Assembly: GCA_934229335.1 (NCBI GenBank)
Contig: CAKQDQ010000040.1
Coordinates: 1 to 17,539, forward strand
DNA: 17,539 nucleotides
Reading direction: 5' to 3'
Origin: an uncultured Prevotella sp.
GTDB taxonomy: Bacteria; Bacteroidota; Bacteroidia; Bacteroidales; Bacteroidaceae
The notes under the pieces are model-generated. The model saw nothing but the letters and a program-made list of their open reading frames with translations, was not told the origin of the DNA and did not search any database. Below, in pieces: positions 8,964 to 16,914 of this stretch. A program made the position numbers and the translations under genes. Every line of letters begins with the position of its first letter. The stretch's first letter is position 1.

Positions 8964-11687
8964 TTACTTTATCACTTTATGCCCGTTTTCTATATATATT
9001 CCCTTTGAAATTTGTTTTGTGGTTAACTTCTGTCCCGCAAGGTTATATATATTCTTTGACATTCTGTTTGTGAACGGAAGTACTGGACGCACTGCTGTCG
9101 GGTCTTCTCCATTCATCACGGCTTTGACTTCTGTTGCGTTAAGAGCTGCATTATATATACGGACATCGCCTACGCTGCCTTTTAACAATGGGTCGACGGC
9201 ATATTGACTACGACCTATGTAGTTACGTACGGGCTTAAAATCGGAAGGACGTATGGTGATGTCGCTACTTGCTGCTACTGCCTCACCGTCTTGATATAAT
9301 GTTACGCCGTCGTCACTGAGTGTCACTGCGAAATGATGCCAACCTGATTCTGGCTTGGCAGCGGAAAGTATCTGCTCACTTCCACCATTCTTTAGAACAA
9401 CACGCATCTCGCTTCCATTGTTGGCGGTAAGGAAGAAATAATGCTCTGTGTCATTACCGAAATCGAAAAGACGCTGCCATGCACTACCGTTGGTTGGGAT
9501 ATTTGCCCACATACTTACCGTCATCTGTCGATGATGGGTTACGACGGGAGGCAACATGAGGTATGACGTTCCATTTAGTGCAACGGCATTAACCTTGTCA
9601 TTTACAGCCTTGGCTGTATAGGTTACGTCGCCCTCCGCTATTGCATCGTTGATATTATCTGTTGCATCTGCCGTGTTCTCTGCGAAGAGATAACGGGCTA
9701 CAAGGGCTTTCGTACCATTGGTTGATGGGAGTTTTACAATTATTGTTGCTGACGATTCTGACTGGTTGCGGCTCTTGTCTACAGCTTTTATCTTGTAGAC
9801 ATACTCTGTTCCGCTTTCAACCATATTGTCTACAAAAGTGGTTCCTGTTATCATACGTCCTATAACGTCCCACGATGACGGTGCACTAAGGTCAGAACCG
9901 CTTTGGGCACGAAGTATGACATAGCCTGCCATATCACTTTCCGTATTTGCTTTCCAATGGAGTCGCACAGAAGCAGAGCTGACTGTTGCAGTCAACCCTG
10001 TAGGTGTAGCTGGGGCGACTTGCTCTAACTTAGCATTGTACGGTATGAAACGCCACTGTTGATTGGCGGCTCCCGTATAGACGGCCTGCTGGAGATAGGC
10101 GTTCTTTAACTTGGAAGAGTTCTTTATCTCAAGGTACAACCCACTGTGACGTGAGCGCAGATACCAGTTGCCATTGCCTGCATATTCGGCAAACCACTGT
10201 TCGTTTGCTCCAATAGTACCGCTGTACCCTATTATCTCACCGCCTTCTGAAGTACTCCAGTCTTTAACATCCATGACCTGTGCGGTATTGCGAGCATTAC
10301 GCAGCACAAAGTAACTGTAGTCTCCTCCTATGGTGCTTGAAACGGGTTCTACCGTCCAACGCTGATGTGTCGCAGCACTGCTTGAGGTGTATGCCATCTG
10401 TGTGATGTTGAGGCCGTCGGCTTTGGCACCGTTATAGAAACCGAGGCACATTGACGAGTTGACATTCATTATTGCGAATGTTCCGCCCATGATGTTCTCA
10501 AGTGGCACGTCTTCTCCGCTATTTATCTGTATCATTCTTTCCGCATTGGTCTGTCCCACCTGATAGCCCGTGCCTCCAGGTATTGTCATGGTATAACTAA
10601 AAACAGGACCATAGCCGTCATAATACACAGGACGGTCAGTAGAGACGAAGTCGTATGACGATGTGTTGGCTTGACGTTCTGACGAGCCTATAAAGGCATC
10701 TGTTCTACCATCGGCACGCTTATATACTGTTGCGGCTGTCCAAGCTGAACGATTCTCGGCGTAGCCTATCTCTTTACCTGTGTAGGCGGCTTTACAGTAT
10801 TCACCACGTGCTGCTCCGTCCCAGCCCCACCATACACCACTCTGCATTCCGTAATGGGCTCCTATGAATGCTTCACCAACATTATGCAGTTCATCGGCTG
10901 TGGCATAATTGCCATCGGAACGTACTCTTTGCCAAAAAGAAGCATAGCTATCAAAGCTACCTGCAAGCTGATGAGTGTTGCCTTCTGCTACATAGGGTTT
11001 CATGAAGTTATACCATATCAAAGCGTTGTCACAGTTTAACGTATTGCCTGCTGAAATGCGGATACCCTTGAAATACACATCTTCACTTATGAGCTTCGCT
11101 ATGTTGCGAAAATCACTCATTGTGCCTTCGCCCCAAGCGGTATAGTCTGGTTCATTGAAGGGGGATATGGCTACTACGGTGAAGCCTTTGGAACGAATAT
11201 ATTTTACTGAGGCTTTTATGACTTTATACCACTCTGTAGGTTTGCCATAATAGTTGGTTTTATTGAGTGCTTCATGATCACAATTGAGTATTACTTTGCG
11301 AACACGACTTATAGCTATATGGTTAAGACGTGATTGTAAGGCTGCTTGCTGGGCTGTAGATAACTCACCCGTCTCACTTACAAGGTCGCTTGGTTGAAAT
11401 GACACTCGACCAATGTTCATGACATCATAACCTATATAGTTTGTTCCGCGTGTGACATTATCCTCACTATCCCAGGCTGTATCCATTCCCCATAGTATAG
11501 GAGCTTCTGGTATGGTGTACTGGCTGATGTCTGCATTTTGCAAAAAAGGCACAGGAACGGCATTATTGGCTCCTCCTTTTAACATCTGAGAGGAATGGGG
11601 CAAGGATTGGGCAAACAAAAAACTCCCTTTGTTCTCCCATGTGAGAGGGAGGACAAAGAGAGTTGCAAGTATGAATGTTTTATTCAT
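8964..11687 (-). CDS. Secreted clan GH-A (GH30-like) glycosidase with ricin, FN3 and LamG domains
   Basis: A 907-residue protein. The TIM-barrel part (about 60-300) has ISPFNEPDY, giving acid/base E179 on strand 4. HNVGEAFIG gives the probable nucleophile E272, with SGVWWGWD as strand 8. A beta side domain (about 305-395) follows, typical of GH30-like enzymes. Then come a ricin-type beta-trefoil (about 404-550) with its three QxW marks (QRW 442-444, EQW 496-498, QQW 543-545), FN3 (about 556-652), a LamG/concanavalin-like domain (about 660-850) and a sorting-type tail (NIYNLAGQKL, then SKGIYIENGHKVIK). GH30 members include endo-beta-1,6-galactanases, glucanases and xylanases; I cannot assign the substrate. 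The signal peptide is odd: the hydrophobic stretch is broken by TWENKGS before FLFAQ, because a hairpin lies in these codons. The ATG at 11687 is preferred, since the next Met (35) would remove all secretion signal. Confidence 0.75.
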   Translation of the reverse strand: MNKTFILATLFVLPLTWENKGSFLFAQSLPHSSQMLKGGANNAVPVPFLQNADISQYTIPEAPILWGMDTAWDSEDNVTRGTNYIGYDVMNIGRVSFQPSDLVSETGELSTAQQAALQSRLNHIAISRVRKVILNCDHEALNKTNYYGKPTEWYKVIKASVKYIRSKGFTVVAISPFNEPDYTAWGEGTMSDFRNIAKLISEDVYFKGIRISAGNTLNCDNALIWYNFMKPYVAEGNTHQLAGSFDSYASFWQRVRSDGNYATADELHNVGEAFIGAHYGMQSGVWWGWDGAARGEYCKAAYTGKEIGYAENRSAWTAATVYKRADGRTDAFIGSSERQANTSSYDFVSTDRPVYYDGYGPVFSYTMTIPGGTGYQVGQTNAERMIQINSGEDVPLENIMGGTFAIMNVNSSMCLGFYNGAKADGLNITQMAYTSSSAATHQRWTVEPVSSTIGGDYSYFVLRNARNTAQVMDVKDWSTSEGGEIIGYSGTIGANEQWFAEYAGNGNWYLRSRHSGLYLEIKNSSKLKNAYLQQAVYTGAANQQWRFIPYNAKLEQVAPATPTGLTATVSSASVRLHWKANTESDMAGYVILRAQSGSDLSAPSSWDVIGRMITGTTFVDNMVESGTEYVYKIKAVDKSRNQSESSATIIVKLPSTNGTKALVARYLFAENTADATDNINDAIAEGDVTYTAKAVNDKVNAVALNGTSYLMLPPVVTHHRQMTVSMWANIPTNGSAWQRLFDFGNDTEHYFFLTANNGSEMRVVLKNGGSEQILSAAKPESGWHHFAVTLSDDGVTLYQDGEAVAASSDITIRPSDFKPVRNYIGRSQYAVDPLLKGSVGDVRIYNAALNATEVKAVMNGEDPTAVRPVLPFTNRMSKNIYNLAGQKLTTKQISKGIYIENGHKVIK
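11611..11664 (-). terminator. Intragenic terminator-like hairpin in signal-peptide codons
   Basis: The arms at 11621-11638 and 11647-11664 are complementary over 18 positions. Read as minus-strand RNA, they give 16 Watson-Crick pairs, one G-U pair and one mismatch around an 8-nt loop. The downstream side runs straight into UUUUUUGUUU (11622-11613), which is the form of an intrinsic terminator. It begins 24 nt into the GH30-like coding sequence and covers codons 8-23. A translating ribosome would melt it, so it could act as a translation-coupled attenuator. Inserted palindrome is the alternative. Confidence 0.55.
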
Positions 11688-11713
11688 ATCTGTAGATATA
11701 TATGATGTTACTT

Positions 11714-11758
11714 TTCTAAAAACAGTTGCCTGGCAGATTCTAACGAACCGCCAGACAA
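11714..11758 (-). terminator. Terminator-like hairpin in the susD/GH30-like gap
   Basis: In minus-strand RNA, TTGTCTGGC pairs with GCCAGGCAA (5 pairs, one mismatch, 3 pairs; 11750-11758 with 11726-11734), followed by CUGUUUUU (down to about 11719). It lies in the 146-bp gap after the susD-like gene. It may end or thin out the susCD transcript before the enzyme genes, which would fit higher expression of the binding/transport pair. The loop is 15 nt, longer than ideal. Confidence 0.5.
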
Positions 11759-11833
11759 TGCTTTTAATTTGTAATAATTACTTATGGATACCACATATAG
11801 TGATAATTTATAAGCAAATCTTTACTTCTTATC

Positions 11834-13615
11834 TTATTTTAAGAACGTTCCTATCTGACCGTTCCACTTCATATACCAGTTGTTGGTATCTTCAAGTCGT
11901 GCCTTGAGGGCTGCATCCATAATTCCGGTACGAGATGCCACTCTGTCGGCAAGGATTGAAGGGTCGTTATTCTTCAATGCTATACGCATGAGATCGTAAT
12001 AGCGATAACCCTCAAAGGCAAGCTCAAGTGCATCCTCATCTATCAGCATCTTTTCTACCTGCTCCTGCTGCCATCTTATCTGCTCCTCGGTGTCCTTTCC
12101 ATCTTCACTTGCGTATGCTGGATTGAACGGCATACGGTCTACGTTGGTATCACCAAGCCAGTCGTAATATCCGCAACCACGAGAATGGATGCCGAAGGTG
12201 TTGGCATTAGAGTATGCGTTGTTTGCCTTATAAAGCACATAACGAGCAGATGGGAATGGGAAGGTTGTTACAAGCATTGTTGAGTCTTCCTGTGACATGA
12301 AAGAACCGATACTGTCGGCAACGATGTCACGGTTAACGCCTGTACGAAGGATATGGTACGCATAACGTGGATAACCTGCTCCGTTGAGTGCTTCGGCAAG
12401 ACGAAGATAGACTGTAGAACGACGATAGAGACGAACGTTTCTTGTACGATACTTATTTATGGTCTGGCTCGTATAACGATTTCCATTGGCATCTACACTG
12501 TTCTCATTCTTTTTCCAATATGTAAAGAGACGTAAATCACCCTTCATAATTTCGTCTGCCATACTCTTTGGAGCTGTGAGATACTTATTATTAGCATTGT
12601 CATAATAAGTATATGTCTGCTCTCCAGATATCTTCTTCAATGATGATGACGGTACGAGGCTTACCTTATTATCATTATCATCTGTAGTATTGAAAATGTT
12701 ACGTAACTGACTGTAATATCCTTCTGAAGGTATGGAGTCCATAGGTATTATGGTTATCACCTCTGCCTGAGGAGTATTAACCTCACTAAGGTTCCATGAC
12801 GAAGAATAACTCAGCCAGTTGTCTCTGGTCCAGAATGTTCCATAAGAAGAACTAAATGGATAGGAGCTGTTATTACCGTTGCGGTTGTCGATGTAACCAT
12901 AGTAATACTTTGCAGCATCGAGATAACGACCTCCCCAAAGACTTAAATCACCAAGAATTAAGCGCATTGGTACAAAGAATAAGGTAGACGGGAGACTCTT
13001 GATGTCACCATAGTTAGGATACTCCTGATCTACCATTGACTGCAGACCGTCTTCGTTGAGGAAGTAATCACAAATGCCTTGGATATCCTTTGTAGGATAT
13101 GTTCTTTCTGATTCTTCCTTCGTTAATATCGGGGTTGTTACGAATGGAACCTTGCCATAGTTGATTGCTAACTGAAGGTAAGTCCACGCACGAATGGCTT
13201 TGACTGCCGCATACTCCTTCTTGAAGACATTTTCATTACGATTGTTCTTCATTGCCGTATCTACACGGGCAATGAAGTAGTTACAGTTGTTGATAATCGC
13301 ATAGTAATCGCTTGGCACATTATATTGATTATCATCACCGATATTAAAGTTGGCTACATCACGTAAGTCTGATGTTGTAGCATCGGTAACAGTAACCAAG
13401 TCGCCACGAGCCTCACCAAGAAGAATGGTACGGTCTGCAATGGCTTGCAACTTGTTTAAGATGCCGACAACAGAATATATTGTATCCGTAGCGTTGTTAA
13501 GGTGGTCTTGGTCCGCATTGATGACGTAGTTGGAATCCTCATTGAAGAAATCTGAGCATGAGGAGAACGACAACATCGTGCATATCGCTACTGCTATTAT
13601 ATATATACGTTTCAT
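11834..13615 (-). CDS. SusD-like surface glycan-binding lipoprotein
   Basis: A 593-residue lipoprotein of the SusD/RagB family. The signal peptide ends in a lipobox, LSFSSC, with lipid-carrying C20 followed by an acidic stretch (SDFFNED) of the kind that favours surface export in Bacteroidetes. SusD hallmarks are visible: the helical TPR-like segment AIRAWTYLQLAINYGKVPF (140-158), DIQGICDYFL (177-186), and the C-terminal LAFEGYRYYDLMRI near residue 532. SusD proteins form a lid on the SusC barrel, bind oligosaccharides at the cell surface and hand them to the transporter. The gene follows its susC partner by 22 bp. After it comes a 146-bp gap with a hairpin, so it may close the first transcription block. 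Ligand identity cannot be read from the sequence; RG-I fragments are inferred from the PL11 gene. Confidence 0.95.
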   Translation of the reverse strand: MKRIYIIAVAICTMLSFSSCSDFFNEDSNYVINADQDHLNNATDTIYSVVGILNKLQAIADRTILLGEARGDLVTVTDATTSDLRDVANFNIGDDNQYNVPSDYYAIINNCNYFIARVDTAMKNNRNENVFKKEYAAVKAIRAWTYLQLAINYGKVPFVTTPILTKEESERTYPTKDIQGICDYFLNEDGLQSMVDQEYPNYGDIKSLPSTLFFVPMRLILGDLSLWGGRYLDAAKYYYGYIDNRNGNNSSYPFSSSYGTFWTRDNWLSYSSSWNLSEVNTPQAEVITIIPMDSIPSEGYYSQLRNIFNTTDDNDNKVSLVPSSSLKKISGEQTYTYYDNANNKYLTAPKSMADEIMKGDLRLFTYWKKNENSVDANGNRYTSQTINKYRTRNVRLYRRSTVYLRLAEALNGAGYPRYAYHILRTGVNRDIVADSIGSFMSQEDSTMLVTTFPFPSARYVLYKANNAYSNANTFGIHSRGCGYYDWLGDTNVDRMPFNPAYASEDGKDTEEQIRWQQEQVEKMLIDEDALELAFEGYRYYDLMRIALKNNDPSILADRVASRTGIMDAALKARLEDTNNWYMKWNGQIGTFLK

Positions 13616-13637
13616 ACTTATTTTTTTGTTTTGTTGA

Positions 13638-16600
13638 TTAGAGGTTTATCTTTACACCAGCTATCAAGCTACGGCTCTGGCCAAGACGACCAAGGTCTAC
13701 ACCCTGACCAATGACAGACGATGTGCTTGAGAACTCTGGATCTGTACCAAGATACTTGGTAATGGTGAAGAGATTGTTACCCTGTATCCAGAACTCAAGA
13801 CCCTGAAGGAAGGTTGAGTTCATTGGCAACTTATAACTGAGTGTTACACTCTTCAAACGGAGATATGAACCATCCTCTATCCAACGGTCACTGAAGCGAG
13901 AATTACCCATAGGATCATCGAAGGTAGCCTTTGGCATGTTTGTTATCTGCCCCTCTACCATCCAGCGCTGTGTCATAGCTGTAGTCTGATTCATGAAACG
14001 ACTACCGCTCTCCAACTGCTGACGCATATAGTTGTATACATCATTGCCTACGCTGTAGTTGAAGTTCATGTCAAGTTTGAAACGCTTGTATGTTACCGTT
14101 GTAAAGATGTTACCATAGATATCTGGGTTAGGATCACCGATTACGACCATGTCGTTCTCATTGATTTCCTTGTTACCATCCATATCCTGGAAGATGACAT
14201 CACCAGCTCCAAACTGATTGTGGGTTACACCGTTTTCATCAAGTTCATAAAGTCCTGCCTCGTTAGCCTGCTCTGTTGTAGCAAATACACCATTTGTCTT
14301 ATATCCATAAAAGACATTGGCTGCACTACCTACCTGAGTGAGAATATTTGCACCATAGTAGTTGGCTAAGATAGAAGCATTGTCATTAGGCAATTCCTTT
14401 ACTCTGTTCTTATATGTACCAAGGCTCGCTCCTACAGACCATGTGAAGTCCTTGTTGTTTATAACCTTACCTGCTAAGGTCATATCCATTCCTGTGTTGG
14501 TCATCTTACCAGTGTTAGCCCAGTTGGTTTTCAAACCTGAAAGGAAACCAAGGGGCTGAAGTGACAGCAGGTCGGAGGTCGTGCTTCTGAAGAAGTTGAG
14601 TCCGAAAGACAGACGGTTATCAAAGAAACGAGCTTCTACACCTGCATTAAAACGCTTGGTTGTCTCCCACTTGATTTTAGTATTACCAATACCTGAGAAT
14701 GAGAGACCTGAGATGGTGTTAAGGTAAAGGGAAGCTGCAAAATAGCTCTGAGCTGCGTTGATGTCGATGTTGTCGTTACCGCTGATGTCATAACCTGCAG
14801 TGAGCTTGAGGTAATCGAGTCCCTTAACATTGGCAAGCCATGGTTCATTGGTCATTACCCATGAACCTTGTATTGATGGGAAAATGCCCCAACGCGTACC
14901 AAAAGCCTTGACACCTCCGTCTGCATCTTTACCAAAACGTGAAGAGCCTGTCGCTGTGAGGTTTATCTGAGCATAATAACGACCGAGGTAGTTATAGTTA
15001 CCCTGTACATACCAATCAAGGGTACGCCATGAACGCTCATAACCTGTACCCATAGCATTGAGGAGTGAAGTGCTCATGAATGGGGTCTTATCACTACCAG
15101 TGTTATAACCTAACTGGGAGCTGTGGCTGAAGGTATCAAAGTTGAGACGAGCACCACCAAATACTGAGACATCATGTGCATTATAACGCTCATTCCAACT
15201 CAAACGAGTATCACTCTGTACTGAGTTCTGCTTTGAAGCAAGTGAGCTAACCTCGTTCTGACGTGTTGCAGAAACGCTCTCCACATAGTATGAAGGAATA
15301 CCCTTTATTGGAAGGTAGTATTTCTCGTTTGTATTTACAAGGTTGTAGCTGAAGTGTTCACTAAGTACGAGATTATCCCTAAAGCTATACTTCGGTGTTA
15401 CTGAGATGTTAAGCAATGAGTTTTCAAAGCGGTTCTTGTTCTCAGCATCCGCATACTCATTAAGTGCGGCAGGGTTACCTAACTGATAGTTGTAACCACT
15501 CTTCGAAGCAAGTGCTTCGTCAAGGTATGACTCATCTTCTGTATCGAAGGTCGTGTCACTGAGTCTGCCATTACCGTATGAATAAGGGCTGAGGAACGGT
15601 GATTTAACATACGCAAGGAAAGAAGGGGCTGTTGGGGTGCCTTCGTTATAACCTGCTGGTGCGCCGTCATCACGAATGTTACGTGTAGTGTTACTGAATG
15701 AAGCATCGAAACGAACATCAAACTTGTTTGTCAAAACAATATCGGTATTGAAACGAACGTTAAGACGATCCATATCGTTATACTCTAATGTGCTTTGCTG
15801 AGAGGTATAACCTACGGAAAGGTTGTACTTTGCTATCTCATCACCTCCTTCTACATTGATACCATAGTTTTGTATCATTGCAGAACGATAGATGAGGTTT
15901 TTCCAGTCTGTATTGTTATGATACTGATTGTAATAATAGTATGTAGGATCAGTATTTAGGAACTTGAAAGACGTTATGTCGGTTCCTGTGCCTTTCAGTA
16001 ACTCTGAAGCATATCCACGATACTGCTCCGCACCCATCATGTTGTAATACTTAGGCTCGAATGATACTCCAGCAGATACACTGGCAGTGATTCGTGTTGC
16101 CATACTCTGAGAGCGACGGGTTGTTATCTGGATGACACCATTTGCGCCACGTGCGCCATAGAGCGCAGTACCATTACGCAGTACCTTTACGTCTGCTATG
16201 TCGGCTGTGTTTATTGATGACAGAATATCATTATAGAAACCATCGTGCAACATGGTGTTGTCATATTGCTGGTCTACAATCACACCGTCAATTACTACCA
16301 ATGGCTGTGCATTAACGTTGATAGAGTTTAAGCCCTGCATGAATGTTACCGCACCAACGCCTGGCGTACCGTTACGTGTTACGGTGTGCGCGTAAGCTCC
16401 CAGCTGCTTTTGAAGTTCTTCTTTTATGTTTGCTGCACTACTATAATGGAAATCATTAGCAGACTTGTCTGCAGTGATGTTTACATCGTCTGTGTAATCA
16501 GCTCCAAACACCGTGCTATAAAGGCGTACAGATTTCTGTGCCTCTCCCTTTGTCAAGCCTAAAGAGACTGCATTATAGTCAGGAGAAGTAACATAGAGTG

Positions 16601-16883
16601 AAGAGGTAAACACCGGAATCTGCATATTATACTTACCCTCATCGTTCGTCAAAGCACTAAACCCGTTTACACCTTCTGCCTTTACAATAGCACCGCTTAC
16701 AGGTTGACCTGTTGCCGCATCGACTACCTGACCTGTTACCTTTCGGGTTTCATATTTCTTGGTTTGCTTTTTGACAACCTTACGAGGTGCACTCGCCTGC
16801 TCCTCTTCCTGCTCCTCCTGTGCTGAAACATAGAGTGGGAATGCCATAAGCAACGCCAATCCTGTTAATATATGTCGTTTCAT
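13638..16883 (-). CDS. SusC-like TonB-dependent outer-membrane transporter
   Basis: A 1081-residue SusC/RagA-family transporter that imports oligosaccharides across the outer membrane using TonB energy. The signal peptide is about 1-21 (YVSAQ). A short acidic run (QEEQEEEQ, 22-29) and then a Lys-rich run (35-48) precede a carboxypeptidase-D regulatory-like domain (about 47-122, VTGQVVDAATGQPVSGAIV). The plug domain (about 145-258) contains PLVVIDGVIVD (194-204) and the family signature LYGARGANGVIQITT (241-255). The rest is the 22-strand barrel, with typical aromatic-girdle strands and a late NFNYSVGNDVYNYM segment. The protein ends GVKINL, lacking the aromatic last residue common in outer-membrane barrels. 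The gene starts 31 bp after the upstream truncated gene and is followed 22 bp later by susD. Family call is certain; substrate is inferred only from the neighbours. Confidence 0.97.
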   Translation of the reverse strand: MKRHILTGLALLMAFPLYVSAQEEQEEEQASAPRKVVKKQTKKYETRKVTGQVVDAATGQPVSGAIVKAEGVNGFSALTNDEGKYNMQIPVFTSSLYVTSPDYNAVSLGLTKGEAQKSVRLYSTVFGADYTDDVNITADKSANDFHYSSAANIKEELQKQLGAYAHTVTRNGTPGVGAVTFMQGLNSINVNAQPLVVIDGVIVDQQYDNTMLHDGFYNDILSSINTADIADVKVLRNGTALYGARGANGVIQITTRRSQSMATRITASVSAGVSFEPKYYNMMGAEQYRGYASELLKGTGTDITSFKFLNTDPTYYYYNQYHNNTDWKNLIYRSAMIQNYGINVEGGDEIAKYNLSVGYTSQQSTLEYNDMDRLNVRFNTDIVLTNKFDVRFDASFSNTTRNIRDDGAPAGYNEGTPTAPSFLAYVKSPFLSPYSYGNGRLSDTTFDTEDESYLDEALASKSGYNYQLGNPAALNEYADAENKNRFENSLLNISVTPKYSFRDNLVLSEHFSYNLVNTNEKYYLPIKGIPSYYVESVSATRQNEVSSLASKQNSVQSDTRLSWNERYNAHDVSVFGGARLNFDTFSHSSQLGYNTGSDKTPFMSTSLLNAMGTGYERSWRTLDWYVQGNYNYLGRYYAQINLTATGSSRFGKDADGGVKAFGTRWGIFPSIQGSWVMTNEPWLANVKGLDYLKLTAGYDISGNDNIDINAAQSYFAASLYLNTISGLSFSGIGNTKIKWETTKRFNAGVEARFFDNRLSFGLNFFRSTTSDLLSLQPLGFLSGLKTNWANTGKMTNTGMDMTLAGKVINNKDFTWSVGASLGTYKNRVKELPNDNASILANYYGANILTQVGSAANVFYGYKTNGVFATTEQANEAGLYELDENGVTHNQFGAGDVIFQDMDGNKEINENDMVVIGDPNPDIYGNIFTTVTYKRFKLDMNFNYSVGNDVYNYMRQQLESGSRFMNQTTAMTQRWMVEGQITNMPKATFDDPMGNSRFSDRWIEDGSYLRLKSVTLSYKLPMNSTFLQGLEFWIQGNNLFTITKYLGTDPEFSSTSSVIGQGVDLGRLGQSRSLIAGVKINL

Positions 16884-16914
16884 ATATAAGTATTTTTAAG
16901 TTGTTAGAATAAGG

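Noticed and set aside
8710..9207. Plus-strand open frame of 165 codons spanning the protease/glycosidase junction
   Set aside because: It is antisense to the ends of two well-supported genes and is rich in Phe/Ile from reversed A-rich leader and signal-peptide codons. The apparent membrane segments are a by-product of the opposite strand.
11585..11687. Frameshift or wrong start in the GH30-like gene, suggested by the broken signal peptide
   Set aside because: The frame is continuous, the first 16 residues are a normal signal-peptide start, FLFAQ gives a usable cleavage site, and the next Met (35) has no secretion signal. The hairpin explains the odd residues better.
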